Of a DNA stretch of 64,000 nucleotides, positions 51,088 through 59,629 are shown piece after piece. The position numbers and the translations under genes are program-made. Numbering within the stretch: position 1 is the first letter of the stretch; the number at the start of each line of letters is the position of its first letter. The notes beneath the pieces are model-generated. The model did no database searches. It was not told the origin of the DNA and saw nothing but the letters and a program-made list of their open reading frames with translations. The stretch covers positions 26,526 to 90,525 of the forward strand of contig CAYUVB010000002.1 in the NCBI GenBank assembly GCA_964448055.1. The letters are read 5' to 3'. The DNA comes from WANQ01 sp964448055. Lineage in GTDB: Archaea; Thermoproteota; Thermoprotei_A; Sulfolobales; WANQ01.

Positions 51088-53535
51088 TTACATGACATCA
51101 AATGAAATATTATCAAGCTCTTCTACACCATATCTGCCTTTACCGTATTTTATCTCGACCTCTTGTATACGTATTGTACCTTTAATATCTTCAAGCCCGC
51201 TATGTAGAACTTTTTTCGACTCCTCATCTAGGTAGTAGAGAATAACTTTGGGGATTTCAGCACTAAGAGGCATTCTTAGGTCATGCTTTACTCTCCTCAT
51301 TGCTGCTATTACTTTTATGATTTTTTCACCTATTGATGCCTTTTCAGCATCATACTCTGGAGGTTTAGGCCAAGGAGCTATCGTTATACTCTTCCACGGC
51401 TTCCCTCCTAAAATCCCATAGTATATTTCCTCTGCTATATGTGGTATGAATACAGAAGCCATTATAAGGACGTCTCTAAGAATCCCGTATAGAACATAGG
51501 CAGTTTTCTTCTTCTCCTCTTCTATATTCATTCTATACTTTATCGCCTCAAGATAGTGGTCGGCTAGTTTATGCCACACGAAATCAACTATTTTTGTTAC
51601 CGCCTCTTGGTAATCATATTCTTCTAATGCATTAGTAACAGTGTTTATTGTATCTGATAGCTCTTTAAGTATCCAGTGGTCTATAGCTCTAAGTTCCTTA
51701 TGGTTTACGTTTAGATCCTCAACATTGAATTCATGAATGTATAAGTAGGCTAATCTACCTATATTCCATAGTTTTATTAGAAATCTCCTTGCGAATTCTA
51801 GACCTTCCCAACTAAATCTTAGGTCACTTCCAGGTTTAACTGCAATGGCAACCCATAATCTAAAGGCGTCAGCACCATATTTATCTAGTACTTCAAGAAG
51901 ACTTACATAATTACCATAGCTTTTATGCATCATTCTTCCATCAGTACCACGCATCATTCCATTTATTAGTGCTGTTTTGAATTGTGGTTTACCGAATAGT
52001 ATTAGCCCTCTAACAATTAGATAATAATCCCATGTTCTAATGATATCATATCCATTTGGTTGTAGATCTGCTGGGAAGAGTCTTTCATCCATATTGTCAG
52101 GCCATCCTGCGTGGACAGCTGCTGTTATACTTGAATCCATCCACGTATCCATAACATCTTCTTCGGGTATTAGTTCTGAACCACATTTAGGACATTTATC
52201 TATTGGTGGTTTCTGAAATCTAGGATCTATGGGTAGCCATTCTGGTTTAGCAACTATTATGTGACCTTTACGACAATACCATACTGGAAATGGCGTACCG
52301 AATATTCTTTGCCTAGATATAGGCCAATCCCAATCTAGGCTTTTGACCCAGTCTTCTAACCTCTTTCTGGCATGAGGTGGTATCCATTTTATATTCTTAG
52401 CTTCTTCAAGTATTCTATCCTTAAGTTCTCGTGTCTTAACAAACCATTGGGTTTTTGGAAGTATTTCAACTGGTGTATGGCATCTCCAACACTTGCCTAC
52501 ATTGCTTTTTATCTTCTCTACCTTAACCATATAACCTTCCTTTCTTAATAATTCAACTATTTTCCTTCGTGCTTCTAGTATGCTCATTCCCTTTAGCGGG
52601 CCAGCATTTTCTGTCATACGGCCTTGCTCATCTATTACTTTTATTATTGGTAAGTTGTATCTCTTCTGCCATCTAACATCAGTTTTATCTCCATAGGTAC
52701 ATACCATAACTACTCCGGTTCCGAAATTAGGATCTACTTCGGGATCAGCCAAGATAGGTACTTCTCTATTATATATTGGTATCCGCGCCTTCTTACCTAT
52801 AAGATGCTTATATCTCGTATCATCAGGGTGTACTAATAATGCTACACATGCAGCTAATAGTTCGGGACGTGTTGAAGCTACAGTTACTTTTCCACCATCT
52901 ACAAGTTCAAAGTTATAGTAGTATAACTCTCGTTCAACTTCCTCATATTCTATTTCAGCTTCAGCTAAAGCGGTTTCACAACGAGGGCACCAGAATACCG
53001 GGTGTTCTGCACGATAAACGTATCCTTTATTATACATTTCTATAAAGCTTAGTTGAGTCCTCCTCCAATAATCTGGATCCATAGTCATGTACTCTGTTGT
53101 CCAGTCAATACTACAGCCTAATCTTTTTATAGCCTCCCTCATAGGTTTAATCCATTCAAGCGTGAACTTCCGTGCTAGTTCTAGAAACTTTCCCCGAGGA
53201 ATATCTCTTTTAGTTTTCCCTAGCTTTTTCTCTATTCTAACCTCGGTTGGCAATCCATGACAATCCCAACCTTGAGGAAATAGTACATTATAACCACGCA
53301 GTCTCTTGTATCTTGCAGCGAAATCTATGTATGCATGATTTAATGCATTACCTACATGGAATTCGCCACTAGGATATGGTGGTGGAGTGTCAATAGAGAA
53401 TGTAGGTTTAGTCTTATCTTCTTTATCAAATTTATAAATACCCCATTCTTCCCATCTCCTCTGCCATTTTGATTCAACACTCTTAAAATCATATCGCTTG
53501 GGAAGTGGTATCTCTATTTTATAGCTTTTCGTCAT
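51088..53535 (-). CDS. valS: Valyl-tRNA synthetase
   Basis: Class I synthetase, about 815 residues, archaeal form. The HIGH-type motif reads PPYPSGEFHVGNALNHAY; PQGWDCHGLPTEVRIEK follows; the editing domain (CP1) has TVASTRPELLAACVALLVHP and FGTGVVMVCTYGDKTDVRW; a zinc-like CRKGHII and CPKCGSEL follow; the KMSKS-type motif is degenerate (RMMHKSYGNYV). C-terminal helical anticodon domain ends near 800. ATG at 53535 follows GGGTG; the upstream frame to 53550 is possible. Confidence 0.94.
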   Translation of the reverse strand: MTKSYKIEIPLPKRYDFKSVESKWQRRWEEWGIYKFDKEDKTKPTFSIDTPPPYPSGEFHVGNALNHAYIDFAARYKRLRGYNVLFPQGWDCHGLPTEVRIEKKLGKTKRDIPRGKFLELARKFTLEWIKPMREAIKRLGCSIDWTTEYMTMDPDYWRRTQLSFIEMYNKGYVYRAEHPVFWCPRCETALAEAEIEYEEVERELYYYNFELVDGGKVTVASTRPELLAACVALLVHPDDTRYKHLIGKKARIPIYNREVPILADPEVDPNFGTGVVMVCTYGDKTDVRWQKRYNLPIIKVIDEQGRMTENAGPLKGMSILEARRKIVELLRKEGYMVKVEKIKSNVGKCWRCHTPVEILPKTQWFVKTRELKDRILEEAKNIKWIPPHARKRLEDWVKSLDWDWPISRQRIFGTPFPVWYCRKGHIIVAKPEWLPIDPRFQKPPIDKCPKCGSELIPEEDVMDTWMDSSITAAVHAGWPDNMDERLFPADLQPNGYDIIRTWDYYLIVRGLILFGKPQFKTALINGMMRGTDGRMMHKSYGNYVSLLEVLDKYGADAFRLWVAIAVKPGSDLRFSWEGLEFARRFLIKLWNIGRLAYLYIHEFNVEDLNVNHKELRAIDHWILKELSDTINTVTNALEEYDYQEAVTKIVDFVWHKLADHYLEAIKYRMNIEEEKKKTAYVLYGILRDVLIMASVFIPHIAEEIYYGILGGKPWKSITIAPWPKPPEYDAEKASIGEKIIKVIAAMRRVKHDLRMPLSAEIPKVILYYLDEESKKVLHSGLEDIKGTIRIQEVEIKYGKGRYGVEELDNISFDVM

Positions 53536-53646
53536 TTTTACACCCATCACTTATACAGCTACCCTATTCTTTAACATGAGCTTAGATACATGGGCTATTA
53601 AAATATTTTAATGTCTTTAAAATACATGTATTTAATTGATATAGGC

Positions 53647-54639
53647 CTATTTACGTAAGATAAAAGTCAATACTGCGATAGTGATAATTAGGCCAAGTAT
53701 ACTTGGTAGAACATACCAAGGTATATGTTCTATAGTGATAGTTTTCGTAACAGTTGAAGTTAGTGAGTACGTGGTAGTTAATGTTAGTGTTTTGTTTATG
53801 GTGACATTCCTGTAAAGTGTTATAGTACTTATTGTCGGTATTGTTGTTACTAGGGTCTTTACATTAGTAGTTGTTAATACTACTGTAGTGGTAGTTACAT
53901 TGGTTAAAACAGTGGTAACGGTATATGTTTTAGTAATGGTAATTGTTTTAGGTTTTATGTATTCACATACCAATCTTACTCTACTTTTAGATGGAGTTAT
54001 ACTTGTTTCATTTAATAAGAATGAGTACGTAGTGTTGGGTGTAACAGTATCTATGAGTTTTGAATTATCTGCTATCAATGTTATTGAACTAAGGAATACC
54101 TTACCTGTATAAACATTTAGTCCTTCTACATTACCTAATGATATTACTAAAGTCTTTAGCGGTAGTATTGATCTATCACGTTTCAATGAAGCCACATGTA
54201 TATTATTTATATATAAGTCGTTGACTATATACGATTTATCTAGCTTGACACTAATTGTAACATTACTAAAAATAGGTGTATTAATCTTAAACCACTCATT
54301 TTGTGAGCCACGTATAATGTAAAAATCTATACTATCATTTCTAATTATTATGGCATAGCCATAAACATCTGTTGGTGGCTCACCTACCATCACTAGGAAG
54401 TAGGAATTAGGGACTAGATTATATCTTAGGTTTGTTATAGTTAACATCATATTGCTAATATTTAGTGTGTGGGCTAACTCGTATACTATGGTAACGGGTT
54501 TTTCACCTAAAACAACATTGCATTCGTTACTATCTAATATCATGTCATGTCTCGATTGAGTATCTGCGAAGGCTAATAGTAGTGATGAGAATGTTAAAGT
54601 CAATATTACGAAAAATATTATTGAAGTATATTTCGTCAT
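53647..54639 (-). CDS. Surface protein with Thr-rich stalk and C-terminal anchor
   Basis: 330 residues. N-terminal signal peptide (SIIFFVILTLTFSSLLLAFA), a lamin-G/jelly-roll-like ectodomain of about 200 residues, then a stalk of about 70 residues very rich in Thr and Val (TVTTVLTNVTTTTVVLTTTN region) that would be heavily O-glycosylated, and a terminal TM helix (VLPSILGLIITIAVLTFIL) with RK behind it. The layout is typical of archaeal cell-surface or S-layer-associated proteins. Function unknown. Flanked by valS and iorB copy 2. Confidence 0.65.
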   Translation of the reverse strand: MTKYTSIIFFVILTLTFSSLLLAFADTQSRHDMILDSNECNVVLGEKPVTIVYELAHTLNISNMMLTITNLRYNLVPNSYFLVMVGEPPTDVYGYAIIIRNDSIDFYIIRGSQNEWFKINTPIFSNVTISVKLDKSYIVNDLYINNIHVASLKRDRSILPLKTLVISLGNVEGLNVYTGKVFLSSITLIADNSKLIDTVTPNTTYSFLLNETSITPSKSRVRLVCEYIKPKTITITKTYTVTTVLTNVTTTTVVLTTTNVKTLVTTIPTISTITLYRNVTINKTLTLTTTYSLTSTVTKTITIEHIPWYVLPSILGLIITIAVLTFILRK

Positions 54640-54721
54640 ATTCTTAGCCTAGTATTATTCTTTGGAATACAGATTTAGAGGTATTATAAAAACGTTTGTA
54701 ACTTATGTAGCTTATTATGTT

Positions 54722-55339
54722 TCAGCTACAACTCTGTATCCTTCTTAATACCTCATTGTATCCTAGCTTCAAAGCATTTATATTTACTTCTTGCCATCGT
54801 GGATGCATAATTCTTTTGATGGCCTCTTCTACATCCTCTATGCTTATTAATCCTTCAAGTACCTTAGATCCTAGTAACGCTCCAAGCATAACCATGTTTT
54901 CTGATATAGCGCTTCCTGCTTTTATAGCTAAATTATAAGCGTCTATATCTATTACTCGTAAACCTAAGCTCTTTAGTCTCCTTATAGTATCCTCGATGGG
55001 TATAGTCCTAACCTTGGGTAGACTAGGTCTTATGGTTCTACGGTTCAATATCATTAAAGTTTGTTTATTAACGTAGTTTAAGTATCTTATTGCTTCGGTA
55101 AGTTCTAGTCCCAGCATAACATGTGCTCCATGAAGCGGTACTAGAGGCGAGTTCGGAGAACCTATTCTAACATGAACTATAACGCTACCACCACGTTGGG
55201 CTAGTCCATGTATTTCTGATACAAGTATACCGGTTCCTCTTACTATGGCAGCGTTGCCTAGTATTCTCCCTATTGTTATTAGTCCTTGACCACCAACCCC
55301 TACAACGACTATATTCACAGTTTTATCTTGTCTACTCAT
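54722..55339 (-). CDS. iorB: Indolepyruvate ferredoxin oxidoreductase beta subunit, copy 2
   Basis: About 205 residues: NIVVVGVGGQGLITIGRILG, SEIHGLAQRGGSVIVHVRIG and HVMLGLELTEAIRYL correspond to the IorB signature blocks of copy 1 (22445-23062), but the proteins are quite divergent. The pair probably handles a different 2-oxoacid. ATG at 55339 follows GGGTGA; an in-frame GTG at 55348 is inside that site. It begins 10 bp after the iorA copy 2 stop. Confidence 0.92.
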   Translation of the reverse strand: MSRQDKTVNIVVVGVGGQGLITIGRILGNAAIVRGTGILVSEIHGLAQRGGSVIVHVRIGSPNSPLVPLHGAHVMLGLELTEAIRYLNYVNKQTLMILNRRTIRPSLPKVRTIPIEDTIRRLKSLGLRVIDIDAYNLAIKAGSAISENMVMLGALLGSKVLEGLISIEDVEEAIKRIMHPRWQEVNINALKLGYNEVLRRIQSCS

Positions 55340-55349
55340 ACATATCACC

Positions 55350-57257
55350 CTAAAACCATAGCTTATACCACTCTTTATCCGGCTCTCTTCTAAGAATTAT
55401 TGCATTAAATGGACAAATTCTGGCACATACACCACATCCAGTACACATTTCTGGTTCTATTCTAGCTTTTCCGTTGTTTAAAGGTATAATAGCTGGACAA
55501 CCAAAGTAATCATAACATATTCCACAAGCCTTACATTTATCCTCAAGAACCTCGTAGTAAGGTGTTCTTATACCCCTTCTTCTTGCAAGAGCATTTATCA
55601 TTAATGAACATGCACGTTTAAGTACTACTAGCGCCGTCTTCTTCTTTTCTACAACATATTTTAATGCATCAACTAACGTCTTATAGGTATCGTCAACGTT
55701 GTAAGGGTCTACTGTTGCAACGAATTCTACACCTATAGCTCTTGCTATTTCTGCAGGATCTATCATTTTTGCTTTTTCTCCAGTAGCCGTGATACCCGTA
55801 CCTGGATGTGGTTGATGCCCGGTCATAGCAGTTATACGATTATCCAATACAAGTACTAACATTGGTGCATTATTGTATACAGCGTTTATTAATCCTGGAA
55901 CACCTGCATGGAAGAATGTTGAATCACCAATAATAGCTATTACTGGTTGATCTACAGTATGTGCTAGCCCGTTAGCTGCGCCAATACTTCCTCCCATTTC
56001 TATTATGATATCTTGTTCTTCAAATGGTGGTAGTACGGCAAGACTATAACATCCTATGTCACCACTATAAATTGGTTTTAGTTTCAAGGCGTTTGCCGCC
56101 TTCTTTAGCAAGTAGAATGTAGATCTATGAGGGCATCCTGGACAGAATGTTGGAGGTCTCGGTGGTATACTTATATCTATTTTTACATGTTCGGGCTCAT
56201 TGTATTCTATGTTGAGGAACTTAGTAATAGCTTTGAGAACCCTATCTGGTGTTAACTCACTAGCTTGAGGTATGAGATCTTTTCCATGCACCTTAATTTT
56301 ATTAGCAAGCCCGTGTTCATAGACTAGTTTCTTAATTTCTACCTCAACTATAGGTTCTAGTTCTTCAACTACTAATACCTTACTTGATTTCTCTAATGCT
56401 TCAACTAAGAGTTTTTCAGGTAATGGTACAATGCTTGAAAGTTTTACTATATTCACTTTGTCCTCTAGGTTCATCTCTTTCAATACATCAATTATGTATC
56501 CATAAGCTATTCCAGATGCTATTATGGTATATTCACTGTTATTGTCAATGAGTTTGTTGTAAGGCCATCTATTTACTTCTTCCTTGATCTTGGCCCATTT
56601 TTCGAGGAGTTCCTGTCTTAGCTTACGAGCGTATTGTGGTATAAGGGTCCATCTACTTGGATCCTTGATGAACTCGCCCTTGATTACGGGTTTGCGTAAT
56701 GGTCCAAGTTTTACTGGTCCTCTACTATGGGATAGCCTTGTAGTAGATCTAAATATTATAGGATGATGGAATTTTTCTGAGAAATCAAAGAGGTCTCTAA
56801 CAACGTCCTTAGCTTCTTGTGGTACATATGATTCAAATACTGGTATAAATGCATGAATACCATAATATCTGTTATCTTGTTCGTTTTGGCTGCTCCACAT
56901 ACCAGGGTCGTCAGCCGATACTATTATGAAACCTCCTTTAACACCTGTGTATGCACTACTCATTAACGGGTCTGCAGCAACATTAACCCCAACATGCTTC
57001 ATAGCTGTTAAGCTCCTAACACCAGACATAGCGGCAGCATAGGCAGCTTCAAATGCTACTTTTTCATTGGCACTCCACTCCACATAGAATCCTACATCTT
57101 TAGCTACGGATGCCAAGGTTTCAACTATTTCCGTTGAAGGTGTACCAGGATAAGCTGATACGAATCCAACGCCAGCTTCTAAGGCTCCACGAGCAATAGC
57201 CTCATTACCTAATAAGAATACTATTTCGCCTTCATTACCTAGAACAAGCTTTGTCAA
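55350..57257 (-). CDS. iorA: Indolepyruvate ferredoxin oxidoreductase alpha subunit, copy 2
   Basis: About 635 residues from TTG 57257: LLGNEAIARGALEAGVGFVSAYPGTPSTE at the N-terminus; PPTFCPGCPHRSTFY, GDIGCYSLAVLPPFE and GDSTFFHAGVPGLINAVYNN for thiamine diphosphate; two 4Fe-4S motifs (CKACGICYDYFGCP and CTGCGVCARICP) end it. The start is fixed by a TATA box at 57281-57287, 27 bp upstream, and by equality of length with copy 1 (634 aa); the longer frame to 57341 adds an unrelated N-terminus. In operon with iorB copy 2. Confidence 0.94.
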   Translation of the reverse strand: MTKLVLGNEGEIVFLLGNEAIARGALEAGVGFVSAYPGTPSTEIVETLASVAKDVGFYVEWSANEKVAFEAAYAAAMSGVRSLTAMKHVGVNVAADPLMSSAYTGVKGGFIIVSADDPGMWSSQNEQDNRYYGIHAFIPVFESYVPQEAKDVVRDLFDFSEKFHHPIIFRSTTRLSHSRGPVKLGPLRKPVIKGEFIKDPSRWTLIPQYARKLRQELLEKWAKIKEEVNRWPYNKLIDNNSEYTIIASGIAYGYIIDVLKEMNLEDKVNIVKLSSIVPLPEKLLVEALEKSSKVLVVEELEPIVEVEIKKLVYEHGLANKIKVHGKDLIPQASELTPDRVLKAITKFLNIEYNEPEHVKIDISIPPRPPTFCPGCPHRSTFYLLKKAANALKLKPIYSGDIGCYSLAVLPPFEEQDIIIEMGGSIGAANGLAHTVDQPVIAIIGDSTFFHAGVPGLINAVYNNAPMLVLVLDNRITAMTGHQPHPGTGITATGEKAKMIDPAEIARAIGVEFVATVDPYNVDDTYKTLVDALKYVVEKKKTALVVLKRACSLMINALARRRGIRTPYYEVLEDKCKACGICYDYFGCPAIIPLNNGKARIEPEMCTGCGVCARICPFNAIILRREPDKEWYKLWF

Positions 57258-57280
57258 TACGATATAACACCTAATGTACA

Positions 57281-57287
57281 ATATAAT
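57281..57287 (-). promoter_or_regulatory. TATA box of iorA copy 2
   Basis: Minus-strand ATTATATTG, centre near 57284, lies 27 bp before the TTG start at 57257. Leaderless transcription decides that start against the longer frame. Confidence 0.5.
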
Positions 57288-57358
57288 GATTGAGGGTAAT
57301 AAGGGATTACATTCCTCCATTAACACACGTATAGATAACATTCAATGGTGGAAATACT

Positions 57359-58006
57359 ATGATAGTAGTTGTATATAAAGCAGAGAGTGATTACCGGAGA
57401 AGAATGATACGTAAGCATTTGCAGAAGCTTGAAAACTTGGAAGAAGTGTCGTCGGCTGTCTTCATATTACATGTGTATGATGATAGAGTAATAAAGAAGA
57501 TAAGAAAGATTCTAGACTATTATGCTAAAAGGCATATATTATTCACTAGAGGGACAATGTTTCTTTTATTTAAATATAGGTTTAGGAAACGAAGTAGTAA
57601 GGATTTCATGGCTGTGAAAAGAGTTCTTGAACGTAGTTTGGGTCTTAGAGTAGATAAGGGGGTATGGATTATACCTTCGAAATATAGTAATGTATTAAAG
57701 GAGCTTCTAGATCATGATGTAGTAATAGAGAGGTATTATTATATTGAACCATATAGCGTACAAGATGCTAAAGAACTCGGCGATATGTATTTTGAGTATC
57801 TTCTAAAGTACGTACAAGACCTTGAAGATAAGATAATGTTGTGTGAATTAAAGTACAAGACATTGAGGGAATACATAACTAGGATCAATGTGCTCCAAGA
57901 AAAACTTCTTGAAGGAGTAATTGTAGACTTGCTAGGTAAGAGTAGGGTAATTGCATTATTAAAAAAGTTAGGTATATTTAAGAAGGAGTTACTTGAAAAG
58001 TTATAA
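57359..58006 (+). CDS. Basic helical/ferredoxin-like protein, unknown (faint PaaX/ChrB resemblance)
   Basis: 215 residues, Lys/Arg/Leu-rich. Two halves each start with a strand-then-helix pattern: MIVVVYKAESDYRRRMIRKHLQKL and, around residue 82, KDFMAVKRVLERSLGLRVDKGVWIIP. The (Y)RRR-helix-GV(W)I pattern recalls the Cas2-like/PaaX-ChrB domain, but I see no acidic active site. The C-terminal 70 residues form a coiled coil. No cas gene or repeat lies nearby. Starts 17 bp after the window's second iorA upstream frame, on the opposite strand; the wHTH gene follows in 53 bp. Confidence 0.55.
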   Translation: MIVVVYKAESDYRRRMIRKHLQKLENLEEVSSAVFILHVYDDRVIKKIRKILDYYAKRHILFTRGTMFLLFKYRFRKRSSKDFMAVKRVLERSLGLRVDKGVWIIPSKYSNVLKELLDHDVVIERYYYIEPYSVQDAKELGDMYFEYLLKYVQDLEDKIMLCELKYKTLREYITRINVLQEKLLEGVIVDLLGKSRVIALLKKLGIFKKELLEKL

Positions 58007-58065
58007 GATTTATAGAAACTTTTAAGTACTCCAAACAACAGTAGTAATACTGAGGTGGTGTGGGA

Positions 58066-58422
58066 GTGTCAGTTAGATTAGAAAAGCTGTATGAGGATGA
58101 AGATGTAATAGTAATGAAGGCCCCAAGTGATCAGGAACTAGAAGGGTTAATATTGGACATAATAAAGAAGAAAGGCAAACCTGTTTCATGGAAAGAGCTT
58201 AGGGAAGTATTTAGTGGTCTAGCTGGAGAAGATAGGCTAAGAAAAGCATTAGCAAACCTAATTGAACGAGGATTACTAACGGAGTTGCCTGATGGAAACT
58301 TCGCATTACCAGGTATGGAACATATGGTCGACTGGGAAAGGGCTAGGAAACGTAGAGGTAGGCTAAGATTTACGTACATAAAAAGAAGACTAGCTATGAA
58401 GGGCGTCGCACCTACAGTCTAA
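58066..58422 (+). CDS. Small winged-helix protein
   Basis: 118 residues. The middle is a wHTH: ILDIIKKKGKPVSWKELREVFSGLAGEDRLRKALANLIERGLLTEL, with a wing PDGNFALPG and a basic C-terminus (RARKRRGRLRFTYIKRRLA). This looks like a conserved archaeal DNA- or RNA-binding protein. GTG at 58066 is preferred, since GAGGTG at 58052-58057 lies 8 bases upstream; GTG at 58060 is too close. Same strand as 57359, so possibly one transcript. Confidence 0.65.
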   Translation: MSVRLEKLYEDEDVIVMKAPSDQELEGLILDIIKKKGKPVSWKELREVFSGLAGEDRLRKALANLIERGLLTELPDGNFALPGMEHMVDWERARKRRGRLRFTYIKRRLAMKGVAPTV

Positions 58423-58431
58423 GGCTATAAG

Positions 58432-58953
58432 TTAATTTGTACCACTTAAGGTATTCTCGATAGATTTTACTAGTTCTCTAAAATTCTTATCGACTTTCGA
58501 AAGAGTTGTGAATAGTTCTAGTTGTAGGACTGTAATGAATACATATATACTTTTAGAGTATTCATCTACTTCTTCACCAGAAGTTAATGTAATAAGTATT
58601 GCTGGTATAGTTAGTGTTCGAGATATGATATAGGCTGTATCAATATTACCTAACATTACTTGTTCTTCGAGACGTCGAAGATCTTCTATTAAATCATATA
58701 GAGTATTAGCGTAATGTTGTAAATATTCGTTGAGTGCGTATTTTTCTCCATCAAATACTATATCACCTTTATTAACAAGTTCTAGAAGATATTTTTCAAT
58801 GTTTTTACATTTTAGGCCTAAGCGGAGACACTCAGCTATTACTTCATTTAATTTAAGCTTTCCTTGCCTCAATATTAACATGAATAATATTAAGTAACGT
58901 TTTCGAGGGGAAAGATACATAAGTGAATTTGTAATACATTTATCAATTAACAT
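58432..58953 (-). CDS. Helical protein with N-terminal winged-helix-like domain, unknown
   Basis: 173 residues. The N-terminal part (RKRYLILFMLILRQGKLKLNEVIAECLRLGLKCKNIEKYLLELVNKGDIVFD) has a wHTH-like rhythm, followed by helices with an LYDLIEDLRRLEEQVM stretch that could form a coiled coil. No enzymatic motif. Convergent with the wHTH gene at 58066 (9 bp) and 3 bp downstream of the VTT gene on the same strand. Confidence 0.5.
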   Translation of the reverse strand: MLIDKCITNSLMYLSPRKRYLILFMLILRQGKLKLNEVIAECLRLGLKCKNIEKYLLELVNKGDIVFDGEKYALNEYLQHYANTLYDLIEDLRRLEEQVMLGNIDTAYIISRTLTIPAILITLTSGEEVDEYSKSIYVFITVLQLELFTTLSKVDKNFRELVKSIENTLSGTN

Positions 58954-58956
58954 GTT

Positions 58957-59619
58957 TTACCCTTGCTTTCTTGGTATAAGTGCTCTAAGAAGCTCACTGG
59001 TTAATGTTTTCATGCCCTTAGTGAATTCTTCACTAAAGTCTTCAACTATTTTCTCCCAATCCATTTTAAGTATTACAAACGTTATCCATAACGTTAGAAT
59101 TACCAGTGCTGGCAAGCTTATCCATAGAGGTAATCCTAGTCCTCCTTCAAGAAGCCATCTAACACTACTACCAAAGTATATGGCCATTAATGTTATTATT
59201 ATTTTACCTAGAAGAACTGCGATGAAGTATTTTACTAAACTATAGCCAGCAATACCTACAGGTACGTATATTACGTCATCTGGTAATGGAAGTGCTGCAA
59301 ATAATAGTATTGTTATAAATATACCTTTGCCTGCTAATCTTGTAAATAAGCGTAGTTTTCTTTTGGTTTCTTCACTAATTATTCTTCTAGCGCCTCTACC
59401 AATATAGTATATCATTATCTTGCCTATTGCAGCACCTGTTGCACTAGCTATTGCAGTTAGTATTTGTTGGTGTAACGTAGGAAGAGTAGAAGCATAAGCC
59501 ATAACCAATATTAAATAGGGTATAGTGGTATAAGGAATCATATTGCCCAATGCACTTACTAAAAATATTCCAAAATAACCATATTTCTCGATAAGAATAC
59601 TAATCCATTCATAATTCAA
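58957..59619 (-). CDS. VTT-domain (SNARE-associated/DedA-like) membrane protein
   Basis: 220 residues. YGYFGIFLVSALGNMIPYTTIPYLILV starts the VTT domain; ATGAAIGKIMIYYIGRGA is the G-x-x-x-G-x-x-Y-x-G motif; LLFAALPLPDDVIYVPVGIAGYSLVKYF is the re-entrant P-x-P-DD segment. These proteins are lipid scramblases or transporters in other organisms; in archaea the substrate is unknown. Upstream acyl-CoA synthetase gene ends 10 bp away on the same strand. Confidence 0.85.
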   Translation of the reverse strand: MNYEWISILIEKYGYFGIFLVSALGNMIPYTTIPYLILVMAYASTLPTLHQQILTAIASATGAAIGKIMIYYIGRGARRIISEETKRKLRLFTRLAGKGIFITILLFAALPLPDDVIYVPVGIAGYSLVKYFIAVLLGKIIITLMAIYFGSSVRWLLEGGLGLPLWISLPALVILTLWITFVILKMDWEKIVEDFSEEFTKGMKTLTSELLRALIPRKQG

Positions 59620-59629
59620 AGAGTACTCC

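Noticed and set aside
53650..54000. Tandem repeat array in the Thr-rich stalk region
   Set aside because: The bases are biased toward Thr/Val codons, but no exact repeat unit recurs; it is low-complexity coding sequence.
57359..58006. Cas2 gene
   Set aside because: Too long, lacks the N-terminal catalytic Asp of Cas2, and there is no CRISPR repeat array or cas1 in the window.
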